The position numbers and the translations under genes are program-made. The notes below the pieces were generated by a model. The model had not been told where the DNA came from. It saw only the letters and a program-made list of their open reading frames with translations, and did no database searches. This document shows positions 24,458 through 33,010 of a stretch of 46,056 nt of DNA, piece after piece. Positions within the stretch are counted from its first letter, which is position 1; every line of letters begins with the position of its first letter. The DNA is from SHYQ01 sp041674525 (GTDB lineage: Bacteria > Chloroflexota > Dehalococcoidia > UBA2979). The stretch spans positions 1 through 46,056 of the forward strand of contig JBAYVN010000014.1 in assembly GCA_041674525.1 (NCBI GenBank), written 5' to 3'.

Positions 24458-25519
24458 TCACTTCAGCCCTTCGAGGTACGCGACGAGCTTGTCGAGCGCG
24501 TCCTTCGAGAGGGGCTGCCCCTTCAGGAACTCACCCATCACCGTGCCGGGCTTCACGCTATCGAGATCGGACAGCCAGCGGCGGAGGTTGTCCGGGTTGT
24601 TGTCCATGATCCCGGAGCCGAGCGTGGTGCGTGACGCGAAGTGCGTGAGGTCCGGGCCGATCTTCCCCACCGCAGCGGCCTGGCCCTGCACCGCGTGGCA
24701 CCCGACACAGCCCGATGCGACAAACTGCTGCTCGCCCGCCTTCGCGAGGTCGGCGGTGGGTGCGGTGCGCGGCGCGGCGGTGGCCTTCGTCCACGCGTCG
24801 AAGTCGCCCTGCGTGCTGACGAAGACGCGGAAGCGCATGTTGGCGTGTGAGAGCCCGCAGAACTCGGCGCACTGTCCCAGGTACGGCTCCGGTCGCGCCT
24901 CGGTCGGGGTGAACCAGAGGTGGTTGTCGTGCCCGGGGACGTTGTCGGTCTTGCCCGAGAGCTGCGGCACCCAGAACGAGTGGATCACGTCCTTCGAGGT
25001 GAGGGTGATGGAGACCGGGCGGCCGACCGGGAGGTGCAGCTCGTTGGCGGTGGTGATGCCCTGCTCGGGGTACTGGAATTCCCACCACCACTGGTGGCCA
25101 ATCGCGATCACCTTCAGCGCGTCGTCGGGAGCGGGCTTGCTCGTGGCGGCCATCGCGGAGAAGGTCGGCACCGAGATGGCGACGACGATCAGCACCGGGA
25201 TCAGCGTCCAGATCACCTCCAGGCGGGAGTTCCCGTGGAACTGCCGGGCGAGCTGACCGGGGCGCTCGCGGTAGAGGATGCTGACCACCAGCGTCAGCAC
25301 CATGATCGCGGCGAAGACGATGCCGGCGAGGATGAAGATCAGGCGGTAGACCCCGTGCACCAGCTCGGCGTTGTCGGACCGCGGGACCCACGTGGTCATC
25401 GGCTGTGCGATGGCGTCCACCGACTCGGCGAACGCGAGGTAGATGAGGCCCGTCAGCACGCCGACGACAACAACGGCGCCAACGGTCAGGATCAAGCGCC
25501 CGGTGCGAGTGCCACCCAA
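24458..25519 (-). CDS. ctaC: Cytochrome c oxidase subunit II with fused cytochrome c
   Basis: The 353-residue subunit accepts electrons for the oxidase. After an N-terminal membrane segment (about 10-30) come two helices (about 58-82 and 102-122), then the CuA cupredoxin domain with His180, Cys217, Cys221, His225 and Met228 (GQCAEFCGLSHANM). A C-terminal class I cytochrome c domain carries CVGCH (Cys271, Cys274, His275) and a later methionine in VMGEFL. This makes the enzyme caa3-like and dependent on the ccm genes across the divergent promoter. The start is TTG 25519 with GGAGG at 6 bases. It is first in the operon. Confidence 0.96.
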   Translation of the reverse strand: MGGTRTGRLILTVGAVVVVGVLTGLIYLAFAESVDAIAQPMTTWVPRSDNAELVHGVYRLIFILAGIVFAAIMVLTLVVSILYRERPGQLARQFHGNSRLEVIWTLIPVLIVVAISVPTFSAMAATSKPAPDDALKVIAIGHQWWWEFQYPEQGITTANELHLPVGRPVSITLTSKDVIHSFWVPQLSGKTDNVPGHDNHLWFTPTEARPEPYLGQCAEFCGLSHANMRFRVFVSTQGDFDAWTKATAAPRTAPTADLAKAGEQQFVASGCVGCHAVQGQAAAVGKIGPDLTHFASRTTLGSGIMDNNPDNLRRWLSDLDSVKPGTVMGEFLKGQPLSKDALDKLVAYLEGLK

Positions 25520-25618
25520 TTCCGTCCTCCGTACACCAGGGCCAGACCACCGGCAGCGGGCGAGCAGAGCGTCCGTGACCGGAAGTCGTCGTGGGTATGT
25601 GGTGAGATTTCACTTGGG

Positions 25619-25648
25619 TAAATAGCACCAGAACTCGCGCTGGGTCAA
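25619..25648 (-). promoter_or_regulatory. Promoter of the cytochrome c oxidase operon, TTGACC-18-TATTTA
   Basis: On the minus strand TTGACC (25643-25648) and TATTTA (25619-25624) are 18 bases apart, a good match to a housekeeping promoter in otherwise GC-rich DNA. Transcription would start near 25612, leaving a leader of about 93 bases before the TTG of subunit II. The rest of 25520-25784 is relatively AT-rich and serves the divergent ResA gene. Confidence 0.6.
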
Positions 25649-25784
25649 GCATGAGGCTCACCCGGTTTAGCAATTTCGAGCGTTGAAACTGCTCCGCGGG
25701 CCTCGGGCGGCGGTCCGCGGGGACGCGCGAGTCGCTGGTTCCGATCGTTGATTGTGCGGCCCGATCACGCATAGCCTCGATGCA

Positions 25785-26339
25785 ATGCAGATGAGCCGTG
25801 GGCGCGTGTTGGCCGCCGGTGTGGGAGTGGCGCTGGTCCTGGTGATCGGCATGCTGGCCTACGCCATGACCCGGGGTGTAGGCGCCACGCCGAGCGGGCG
25901 ACGCGACGTCGGCGGACGCCAGATGGCCCCCTTCTCGCTCGCTCGCTTCGACGGCACGCCGTTCGTGCTCAACCAGCCCGCGCCGGGGCCGGTGTTCGTC
26001 TACTTCTGGGCCTCGTGGTGCGTCCCCTGCCAGGCAGAGGCGCCGGTGATCCAGAAGCTCTGGCCGGAGTACGAGAAGCGCGGGTACACTTTCGTCGGGG
26101 TGAACATCTGGGACGCGGAGAGCGACGCCCGGCGGTTCATCGACCAGCAGGGGCTCACGTTCCCCGTGGTGGCAGACGCCAACGGCCGCGTGTACGTAGA
26201 CTACGGGGTGGAAGCACTGCCCGACTCGTATTTCCTGGAACCGGGATTGCGCGCCCGGATTCGCTACCAGGGAGCCCTGACCGAGCCGACGCTGCGGGAG
26301 CTGCTCGACGAGTTGGCGCGCCGCGGGGGAGCCTCATGA
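25785..26339 (+). CDS. resA: Thiol-disulfide oxidoreductase, ResA/CcmG-like
   Basis: The 184-residue protein is membrane-anchored (helix about 9-28) with a thioredoxin-fold domain outside. Its active site is WASWCVPC (Cys79, Cys82), and the cis-proline-like ALPDSYF follows. ResA/CcmG proteins reduce apocytochrome cysteines so haem can be attached. ATG 25785 lies just after a TAGCCT hexamer and has no SD, so the mRNA may be nearly leaderless; ATG 25791 and a TTG at 25752 are alternatives. The stop overlaps ccmE by ATGA. It opens the cytochrome maturation operon. Confidence 0.9.
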   Translation: MQMSRGRVLAAGVGVALVLVIGMLAYAMTRGVGATPSGRRDVGGRQMAPFSLARFDGTPFVLNQPAPGPVFVYFWASWCVPCQAEAPVIQKLWPEYEKRGYTFVGVNIWDAESDARRFIDQQGLTFPVVADANGRVYVDYGVEALPDSYFLEPGLRARIRYQGALTEPTLRELLDELARRGGAS

Positions 26340-26806
26340 CTGCGATCCTGACCAGCCGCCGCGCCCGCCTCGTCGCGCTGCTGGTCGTCGCCACGGCGGC
26401 GATCTCCGTGCTGGCGTTCCGCGCCGCGGGCTCCACCGCCTCCTACTACATCACGCCCGAGGAGTTCCTCCGCAACGAGCGCCTGCACGACCAGCGCGTC
26501 CGCGTGGCCGGCCGCGTCGTGGAGGGCTCGATCCAGGAGCAGGGCGGCCGCCCGATCGCCTTCGCGATCATGGGAGACGCCAACGACCGGGTACAGGTGG
26601 ACTACCCGAAGGGCGTCATCCCCAACATGTTCGGCCCGTGGGCCCTCGTCATCGTCGAGGGCACGGGACGCGCGGACCGGCGCGTCCAGGCGGACTCGAT
26701 CATCATCAAGCACGAGAACGAGTTCTACGCCGACAAGCCGCCGGACGGCTCGATCTCGTCGCATTTCGTGCCGGAAGCGACTCCCACCGCAACGCCCGCC
26801 CGCTAG
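26336..26806 (+). CDS. ccmE: Cytochrome c maturation haem chaperone CcmE
   Basis: The 156-residue CcmE has one N-terminal anchor (about 12-30) and an OB-fold that carries haem covalently to the CcmFH ligase. The haem-binding histidine is His126. The usual His-x3-Tyr motif reads KHENEFYAD, with Phe130 at the expected tyrosine position and Tyr131 next to it, so the spacing is shifted by one. The rest of the fold (YYITPEEF, RVRVAGRVVEGS, VQVDYPKGVIPNMF) is standard. The start overlaps the resA stop (ATGA). The C-terminus is a short Pro/Thr-rich tail. Confidence 0.92.
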   Translation: MTAILTSRRARLVALLVVATAAISVLAFRAAGSTASYYITPEEFLRNERLHDQRVRVAGRVVEGSIQEQGGRPIAFAIMGDANDRVQVDYPKGVIPNMFGPWALVIVEGTGRADRRVQADSIIIKHENEFYADKPPDGSISSHFVPEATPTATPAR

Positions 26807-26827
26807 CGGGCATGGAATGAGCCGCCC

Positions 26828-28858
26828 GTGAACGTGACCGCCACGCTGGGAGCCGCTGCGCTCCTGACGGCGCTCGCCACCTCGGCGGTCGCCATCGTTG
26901 CGGCGATCCTCGGGCACCGGCGGGGCAGCCGCCCCCTGCTGCTGGCGAGCCGCCGGGCGATCTACGCCACCGCGCTGCTCACCACGGCCGCCACCCTGGC
27001 GATGGCGTACGCGCTCGTCACCAACGACTTCGCGATCGCCCACGTCGCCTCGGTCTCGTCGAGAAACATGCAGCTGCCGATGAGGTGGGCATCGCTCTAC
27101 AGCGGCCAGCCGGGCTCGCTGCTCTTCTGGACGTGGACGATGTCGCTGTTCATGGCGGCGTTTACGGCGATCACCGTCCCGCGCATCCCGTGGGGCGCGC
27201 CGCACGCGGTGGCCACCATGGGCGCGATCCTCGTGGGGTTCCTGGGGGCGCTGATCTTCCTCGCCTCGCCGTTCCGGTTGAGCCCGGTCACCCCGGCCGA
27301 CGGGCAGGGCCTCAACCCGCTGCTGGTCGATCCCGGGATGCTGATCCACCCGCCGTTCCTGCTCATGGGCCTGGTGAGCACTTCGGTCCCGTTCGCCCTG
27401 GGCGTCGCCGCGCTGCTCTCCGGGCGCCTGGACGCGGCGTGGGTGCGCCACGCGCGAGCATGGGCGCTCGCCTCGTTCCTGATCTTGAGCATCGGCAATC
27501 TCCTCGGCGGCTGGTGGGCGTACACGGTGCTCGGCTGGGGCGGCTACTGGGGGTGGGACCCCGTGGAGAACTCCGCGATCCTGCCCCTGTTGCCGATGAC
27601 CGCCTTCCTGCACACGCTCATCGTCCAGGAGCGTCGAGGGATGCTGAAGACGTGGAACCTGCTGCTGGTGCTGACCGCCTTCGCGCTGGCGGTGTTCGGG
27701 ACGTTCAACGTGCGCTCCGGCCTGGTCGCATCGGTGCACTCCTTCGCGCAGTCGCAGGTGGGACCGTACTTCCTGGTGCTCGTCGGCGCGACGATCGTGG
27801 CCTCGGTCGGGCTGATCGTGTGGCGATTGCCCCGGCTGCACGCCGAGGCGGACCTCGACGCCCTGGCATCGCGCGAGACGGGGCTGATCCTCAACTCCTA
27901 CGTGATGATCGCGCTGGGCCTGGTGATCCTCGGCGGCACGCTGTTCCCCGTGTTCTCGGAGCTGCTCCGCGGCGTGCGAGTGACCGTTGGGCCGCCGTTC
28001 TACAACGAGGTCACCGCGCCGCTCTTCGTGCTCATGCTGCTGCTGATCGTCGTGGGCACCGTCCTGCCGTGGCGGGGCGGGGCCGTGCAGCACCACGTCC
28101 GGCGCTTCCGCGTGCCGCTCGCGGTCGCGCTGGTCTCCTGGGTGGCGCTGGGAACACTCGGGATGCGGGTGCCGGCGGCGCTGGCGGCGACGGGGCTCTG
28201 CGTGACGATCGGGTACGTCACGCTGCGCGAGTACGTCGTCGCCGCGCGCGGGCTGCGGTCCGCGCGAGGATCCTCGTGGCCGGGCGCGCTCGCGGGCGTG
28301 TTCGGGCGCGATCCGCGGCGAACGGGCGGCTACCTGGTGCACCTCGGCGTCGCGATCATGGCCGTCGCGGTGATCGGCTCCACGGTCTACCAGCAGCAGA
28401 CCCGCCACACCGTCTCCCCGGGCGAGACGTTCGAGGCCAGCGGGTACACGTTCCGCTACGAGGATCTCGTCGCGCGCCACCCCGGCGTCAACGGGATCGA
28501 GATCGAGGGCGTGACGCGGCTGCAGGTGACGCGCGACGGCCAGGAGGTGGCCACGCTGGAGCCCGGTCGCCGCTTCTTCACGAACTTCCCGGAGCAGCCG
28601 ACCGCGATCGTGGCCGTCGACGCCACGCTCGCGCGCGACCTGTACGTGTTCACGCAGGGCTGGGACCAGACGCGCAGGGCGGAGATTCAGGTCTTCGTGA
28701 ACCCGCTGGCGCAGTGGCTGTGGATCGGCGGCGGCGTGTACGCGCTGGGCGGCCTGCTTGCCTTCGGCGTGCTCCGCCGCGAGCCCGTGCGCGCCAGCGC
28801 CGGCATCCCGGCTGCGTCCGAGCCGCGCGCCGCCGACTCCGCCGCGGGGCCCGCATGA
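26828..28858 (+). CDS. ccmF: Cytochrome c haem lyase CcmF
   Basis: This 676-residue polytopic protein is the haem lyase of System I cytochrome c maturation, with about 15 membrane helices. The haem-handling WWD domain is clear (GGWWAYTVLGWGGYWGWDP followed by VENSAILP). A periplasmic domain near residues 530-620 and a final helix match the family. GTG 26828 is the start, 21 bases after ccmE. The stop overlaps ccmH by ATGA, so lyase and reductase are translated together. Confidence 0.96.
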   Translation: MNVTATLGAAALLTALATSAVAIVAAILGHRRGSRPLLLASRRAIYATALLTTAATLAMAYALVTNDFAIAHVASVSSRNMQLPMRWASLYSGQPGSLLFWTWTMSLFMAAFTAITVPRIPWGAPHAVATMGAILVGFLGALIFLASPFRLSPVTPADGQGLNPLLVDPGMLIHPPFLLMGLVSTSVPFALGVAALLSGRLDAAWVRHARAWALASFLILSIGNLLGGWWAYTVLGWGGYWGWDPVENSAILPLLPMTAFLHTLIVQERRGMLKTWNLLLVLTAFALAVFGTFNVRSGLVASVHSFAQSQVGPYFLVLVGATIVASVGLIVWRLPRLHAEADLDALASRETGLILNSYVMIALGLVILGGTLFPVFSELLRGVRVTVGPPFYNEVTAPLFVLMLLLIVVGTVLPWRGGAVQHHVRRFRVPLAVALVSWVALGTLGMRVPAALAATGLCVTIGYVTLREYVVAARGLRSARGSSWPGALAGVFGRDPRRTGGYLVHLGVAIMAVAVIGSTVYQQQTRHTVSPGETFEASGYTFRYEDLVARHPGVNGIEIEGVTRLQVTRDGQEVATLEPGRRFFTNFPEQPTAIVAVDATLARDLYVFTQGWDQTRRAEIQVFVNPLAQWLWIGGGVYALGGLLAFGVLRREPVRASAGIPAASEPRAADSAAGPA

Positions 28859-29412
28859 TCCGCCGGCTGCCGGCGCTGCTGGCCGTGCTCGCGGCGGCCT
28901 CCATGGGCTTCGCGGCGCTCACGAGCCCGGCGGTCGCGTCCGCGCAGACCCCGTCGCCCACGCCCACGCCGCCGGCAGCGGCCCCCACCCCCACCGAGGA
29001 GCAGATGATCGCCGTGGAGCACCAGCTGCTCTGCCCGCTCTGCGTCAACGAGCGGCTGGACGTCTGCACAATCGCCGTGTGCATGGACATGAAGGACCTC
29101 ATCCGCGAGCGCCTCGCGGCCGGCGAGACGCCCGAGCAGATCGTCGCGTTCTTCGAGGCCCGCTACGGGCAGCGCATCCGGGCGGACCTGCCCCGCCGCG
29201 GCTTCAACCTCGTGCTCTTCGGGTGGGTCGGCGGGGCGATCCTGGCGACGGGCGCAGCCGCAGCGTACGTGCTGTACGCGATGCGCCGGGACTCGCGGCT
29301 CCGGCGCGCGCGCGCCGCCTCGCCCCCCATGGACGACGCTTGGGTCGACCGCCTCCTCGAGGACACGGCGGACGGCGCGCCGCGGGACGATGCGCCGGGG
29401 GGCGCGCGCTGA
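28855..29412 (+). CDS. ccmH: Cytochrome c maturation thiol protein CcmH
   Basis: The 185-residue CcmH has a signal or anchor segment (about 5-28), a Pro/Thr-rich linker, a small helical domain with LLCPLC (Cys60, Cys63) in place of the common LRCPVC, and a C-terminal membrane helix (about 118-142). The redox pair resolves mixed disulfides on apocytochromes before haem ligation. Two further cysteines (Cys71, Cys76) in VCTIAVCMDM are unusual and could form another disulfide or bind metal. Starts and stops overlap neighbours (ATGA upstream, TGATG downstream). Confidence 0.92.
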   Translation: MIRRLPALLAVLAAASMGFAALTSPAVASAQTPSPTPTPPAAAPTPTEEQMIAVEHQLLCPLCVNERLDVCTIAVCMDMKDLIRERLAAGETPEQIVAFFEARYGQRIRADLPRRGFNLVLFGWVGGAILATGAAAAYVLYAMRRDSRLRRARAASPPMDDAWVDRLLEDTADGAPRDDAPGGAR

Positions 29413-29687
29413 TGGAGTGGCTCGTGCTCGCCGCGCTCGCCGCCCTCGCCGCGATCTACATCGCCCTCCCGCGCCGCGAGGATGCCCAGCCCGACCGCGA
29501 GGCCGGCGCCACCGCCGACGACCTGCGCGCACAGCGCGACGAGCTGGTGGCGGCGCTGCGCGACCTGGACGACGACGTGGCCGCGGGACGGATGACCGCG
29601 GAGGACCGCCGGCGCGGCCGCCAGGAGATCGGCGAGCACCTGCGCGACGTGATGGAGCTGCTGCGCGCGCAGGAGACTCGCCCGTGA
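29412..29687 (+). CDS. Short CcmI-like membrane protein
   Basis: The 91-residue protein has one N-terminal membrane helix (about 2-19), then a cytoplasmic helical segment. The stretch RDELVAALRDLDDDVAAGRM is like the N-terminal part of CcmI, which has a coiled region after its first helix. The large periplasmic TPR domain of full CcmI is missing. The start overlaps the ccmH stop (TGATG) and the stop overlaps the next gene (GTGA), so it belongs to the maturation operon. A subunit-bridging role is a guess. Confidence 0.7.
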   Translation: MEWLVLAALAALAAIYIALPRREDAQPDREAGATADDLRAQRDELVAALRDLDDDVAAGRMTAEDRRRGRQEIGEHLRDVMELLRAQETRP

Positions 29688-30718
29688 CCCGGCGCGCGCC
29701 CGGGCTCGCGGCCGCGTTCCTGGTGGCGGCGCTCGCCGTGACCTTCGGCGCCGCAGCGCCGATGCGTGCCGGCGCGCAGGCGGCAACGGCGCGCATCACC
29801 GGGGCTATCACCTCGGGCACGCCGGGCGTCGCGATCCCCGACTCCGTGCAGGTGCGCGTGATCGTCCTCGAGGGAAGCACGGTCGTCGAGGCGATCCCGG
29901 CGACGGTGAGCGGGGGCCGGTACACGGCGACCGCGTCGATCGCGCCCGGCCGCGTGTTCATCCCGCACCTGAACTACCAGGGCGTCGACTACTTCTCCGA
30001 GGCCGCGTCGTTCACGACCGGCGGCAGCGAGGCCACGCGCGATTTCCTGGTCTACGAGACGACCCACGAGGCTCCGCAGCTCGCAATCCTCTCCTCGACC
30101 GTCACCGTGGTCGCGATCGATCGCGAGCAGCACCAGATCGGCCTGCTGCGCGAGGATGTCGTCGTGAACCCCGGCGATCGCGTGTTCGTGGGCGACGCGC
30201 AGGGGATCACGCTGCGCATCCCCGCGCTCCCGGGGACCGTGGACGCCAGCGGGGACAACACCGACGGCAGGTTCGCGCTGGACGGGGACATGATCACCAC
30301 GGCAGCGCCGATCCGACCGGGCAGACCCACCTCGATCGTCACCCGCTACATCGTGGGCTACGATGCGGCCGCGGATCAGTACGCGCTGCGCGTGACCTCG
30401 CCGCTGCCGGCGGAACGCATCGCGGTGCGTGTTCCCGTGGGGTACGTGGGGAGCGTGAAGGCGGGCACGGGCGCGCGCCGCGCGGCGGACGAGCGGCCCG
30501 CCCCGCAGGAGCAGGGACCGGTGTTCCAGGTGGTGGAATCCACGGGCAGCGTTCGCCCCGGAGGCGGCATCGTCGTGAACCTCGCCGGCCTGTCCACCGC
30601 CGCGGTGCAGACGAATCCCCTTACCGGCACGCGCGGCGCGGCGATCGCCGCCGCGATCGCCCTCGCGATCGTCGGCGGCGGCACGGCGGCGGCGATGCGA
30701 TGGCGCCGAGCGGCGTGA
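29684..30718 (+). CDS. Unknown exported protein within the ccm operon
   Basis: GTG 29684 overlaps the preceding stop and gives 344 residues. It has a signal peptide (about 1-30), a long beta-rich extracytoplasmic region with no cysteine pair or haem motif, a disordered charged linker (ARRAADERPAPQEQG), and a C-terminal membrane helix (about 315-338) with an Arg-rich tail. The beta region resembles a carboxypeptidase-like or Ig-like fold followed by a second beta domain. I know no standard Ccm protein of this type. Coupling on both sides places it in the cytochrome maturation pathway, perhaps as an apocytochrome or haem-protein chaperone. Confidence 0.7.
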   Translation: MTRRAPGLAAAFLVAALAVTFGAAAPMRAGAQAATARITGAITSGTPGVAIPDSVQVRVIVLEGSTVVEAIPATVSGGRYTATASIAPGRVFIPHLNYQGVDYFSEAASFTTGGSEATRDFLVYETTHEAPQLAILSSTVTVVAIDREQHQIGLLREDVVVNPGDRVFVGDAQGITLRIPALPGTVDASGDNTDGRFALDGDMITTAAPIRPGRPTSIVTRYIVGYDAAADQYALRVTSPLPAERIAVRVPVGYVGSVKAGTGARRAADERPAPQEQGPVFQVVESTGSVRPGGGIVVNLAGLSTAAVQTNPLTGTRGAAIAAAIALAIVGGGTAAAMRWRRAA

Positions 30719-31383
30719 CCAGCCCCATCGTCGAAACGCACGGACTGACCAAGCGCTACGGTGGCCTGGACGTCGTGCGCGCCGTCTCGCTGGCGCTGCC
30801 CGCGGGATCACGCACCGCCCTCGTCGGCGCGAACGGCGCCGGCAAGACGACGTTGCTGGCGATGCTCTGCACCCTGATCGCACCGACCGAGGGCGACGCG
30901 ACGATCGCGGGGCACGCGCTCCGCGCCCGCCCCGCGGCGCTCCGTCGTGCCATCGGTGTGCTGGCTCACCAGCCGATGCTGTACGAGGAGATGACCCCGC
31001 TGGAGAACCTCCGCTTCTTCGCGCGGCTGTACGGCGTGACCGATGCCGAGCCACGCATCGAGGAGCTGCTGCGCGCGGTCGGCGTGTGGACGCGACGGCA
31101 CGAGCCGGTGTCCGTGCTCTCCCGGGGCTACCACCAGCGCCTGGCGCTGGCGCGCGCGCTGGTGCACCGCCCGGCGGTGCTGCTCGCGGACGAGCCGGAG
31201 ACGGGCCTCGACCCCGAGGGCGTGGAGATGCTGGACGAGCTGGCGCTGCGCGCGCCCGGGCTCACCGTGATCGCCGCGACGCACCGCGTGGACCGCATCG
31301 GCGCCTGGGCCACGGGCCTCGTGCGCTTGGAACACGGGCGTGCGGTCGAGGACACGGCAAGCGTGGCGGGGGCGCGGACGTGA
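30715..31383 (+). CDS. ccmA: Haem exporter ATP-binding protein CcmA
   Basis: The 222-residue ATPase powers the CcmABCD complex that releases holo-CcmE. Walker A is GANGAGKT, the signature reads LSRGYHQRL (a variant LSGGQ typical of CcmA), and Walker B is LLADEPETGLDP, followed by a switch His in AATHR. GTG 30715 overlaps the previous stop (GTGA), matching the other junctions here. ATG 30700 would add five residues and is an alternative. The stop overlaps ccmB (GTGA). Confidence 0.92.
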   Translation: MTSPIVETHGLTKRYGGLDVVRAVSLALPAGSRTALVGANGAGKTTLLAMLCTLIAPTEGDATIAGHALRARPAALRRAIGVLAHQPMLYEEMTPLENLRFFARLYGVTDAEPRIEELLRAVGVWTRRHEPVSVLSRGYHQRLALARALVHRPAVLLADEPETGLDPEGVEMLDELALRAPGLTVIAATHRVDRIGAWATGLVRLEHGRAVEDTASVAGART

Positions 31384-32036
31384 ACGCGGGACTCGCGGTG
31401 GTGGCGAAGGACCTGCGGCTCGCGTGGCGCGACCGGGCAGGATGGGCCTCGGCGGGCGCATTCGCGACGATCGCAGTGCTGACGTACTCATTCGCGTTCG
31501 ACCTCGCGACGGGCGACATCCGGCCGCTGCTGCCCGGGGTGCTGTGGACCACGTTCCTCTTCGCCAGCATCTTCGCGGGGGGCCAGTCCTTCGCCCGCGA
31601 GTCGGAGGAGGGGACGTTCGACGCCCTGCTGCTGGCGCCCGTCCCCGCCACGGTGATCTACCTCGGCAAGGCGACGGCCAACGTGATCGCGATGCTGGTC
31701 ATCGAGTTTGCTCAGTTGCTGCTCGCGACTATCCTCTTCGATACGAACCTGCTTTCCCCGGAGTTGCTGGTGATTGTCTTCATCGGGACGGTGGGCGCGG
31801 TGGCGCTCACCACGCTCCTGTCGACCATGTCGGCCTCCATGCGCGGGCGTGCGATGCTGCTCCCGGTGATGGCGCTGCCGCTCCTGATCCCGCTGCTCAT
31901 CGGCGCGGTCCGCGCGACGGGCGCGTCGCTGGACCTCGAGTCGGGGACGGCGCCGTGGACCCTGCTGCTGGGCGTCTTCGCGCTCTGGAGTGCGCTGCTC
32001 TCCGTGCTGTTGTTCCCGATGGCGGTGGAACGATGA
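31380..32036 (+). CDS. ccmB: Haem exporter membrane protein CcmB
   Basis: The 218-residue protein has six membrane helices and matches CcmB, the ABC-type permease partner of CcmA. Typical features are the N-terminal KDLRLAWRDR segment, the SFARESEEGTFDALLLAPV loop and a final helix ending in FPMAVER. GTG 31380 overlaps the ccmA stop and its own stop overlaps ccmC (ATGA). No unusual feature is visible. Confidence 0.94.
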   Translation: MNAGLAVVAKDLRLAWRDRAGWASAGAFATIAVLTYSFAFDLATGDIRPLLPGVLWTTFLFASIFAGGQSFARESEEGTFDALLLAPVPATVIYLGKATANVIAMLVIEFAQLLLATILFDTNLLSPELLVIVFIGTVGAVALTTLLSTMSASMRGRAMLLPVMALPLLIPLLIGAVRATGASLDLESGTAPWTLLLGVFALWSALLSVLLFPMAVER

Positions 32037-32761
32037 CGATGATCGTGTCGACGCTCCGGGCCATCTACGGCTGGCGCTGGTCCGTGCTCCCGCCCGTGGC
32101 CGGCGTCGCCGTGATGGCGATGGTCCTCGGCGCGCTGCTGGTCGCCCCGCGCGAGGTCGTCGAGGGCGACGTCCAGCGCCTGCTGTACATCCACTTCTCC
32201 TCGATCCTCGCGGCGTACGGGGCGTTCGCCATCGTCTTCCTCGCCTCGGTCGTCGTGCTCTGGCGGCGTGACCTGCGCTGGGACGCGGTGGCGCGAGGCG
32301 CGGCGACCGTGGGCGTGCTCTTCACCGGCCTGACGCTGGCCACCGGTGCGATCTGGGGGAAGCCGATCTGGGGCGTGTACTGGACGTGGGACGCGCGCCT
32401 GACCTCGACGCTGATCCTCTTCCTCATCTACGCGGCCTACCTGCTGGCCCGCTCGATGGCGGACGAGCTGGACGAGCAGGCCGCGCGCTTCGCCGCCGTG
32501 TTCGCGATCATCGGCGCGCTCGACATCCCGCTGATCATGATGTCCGTGCGCTGGTGGCGGACGCTCCACCCGCAGCCCATCGTGCTCCGAGGCGCCGAGC
32601 GCCCGGCGCTCCCGCCGGAGATGCTGATCGTGATGATCGTCGCGTTCATCGGCGTCGGCGCGCTGGCGGTGTGGCTGGGGGTGCTGCGCACCGAAACCGA
32701 GTGGCTGGCAAAGCGAACGGCGGCGCTGCGGGCCGCAGCGGACCGCCGCGAGGGGGCGTGA
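32033..32761 (+). CDS. ccmC: Haem handling protein CcmC
   Basis: The 242-residue CcmC loads haem onto CcmE. Six helices are present, with the WWD-type motif in GVYWTWDARLTS and conserved histidines in LYIHFSS and WRTLHPQP. It is slightly longer than average, with an Arg/Ala-rich C-terminal tail. ATG 32033 overlaps the ccmB stop; the stop shares TGATG with ccmD. Confidence 0.95.
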   Translation: MTMIVSTLRAIYGWRWSVLPPVAGVAVMAMVLGALLVAPREVVEGDVQRLLYIHFSSILAAYGAFAIVFLASVVVLWRRDLRWDAVARGAATVGVLFTGLTLATGAIWGKPIWGVYWTWDARLTSTLILFLIYAAYLLARSMADELDEQAARFAAVFAIIGALDIPLIMMSVRWWRTLHPQPIVLRGAERPALPPEMLIVMIVAFIGVGALAVWLGVLRTETEWLAKRTAALRAAADRREGA

Positions 32762-32919
32762 TGCAACTCGAGTACCTGTTTGCCGGGTTCGCCGTGTTCT
32801 GGGCGGGGATCTTCGTCTACCTGCTAATGCTCCAGGGGCGCCTGCGCAGCCTCCAGCGGGAGGTCGACCGGCTGGAGGAGCGCCTCGCGGAGGCCGACCC
32901 GGCGAAGGCGTCCCGCTAG
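32761..32919 (+). CDS. ccmD: Small membrane protein CcmD
   Basis: This 52-residue protein has one N-terminal helix (FAGFAVFWAGIFVYLLML) and a charged coiled-coil-like tail (LQREVDRLEERL), as expected for CcmD, which helps release holo-CcmE from CcmABC. It starts on the last base of the ccmC stop (TGATG). Identification rests on position, size and topology. Confidence 0.85.
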   Translation: MQLEYLFAGFAVFWAGIFVYLLMLQGRLRSLQREVDRLEERLAEADPAKASR

Positions 32920-33010
32920 GGGCCGGCCCGCCCTGGGTGTTTCGCACCTGCCGTTAACGCGGCGTGGCCGTAGGATGCTCTCACACCTGTCGCTTCCTCA
33001 CGGGGGATAC

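Noticed and set aside
26264..28480. A 738-codon open frame on the minus strand across ccmE and ccmF
   Set aside because: It is a composition-driven antisense frame (Arg/Gln/His-rich) opposite clear ccm genes.
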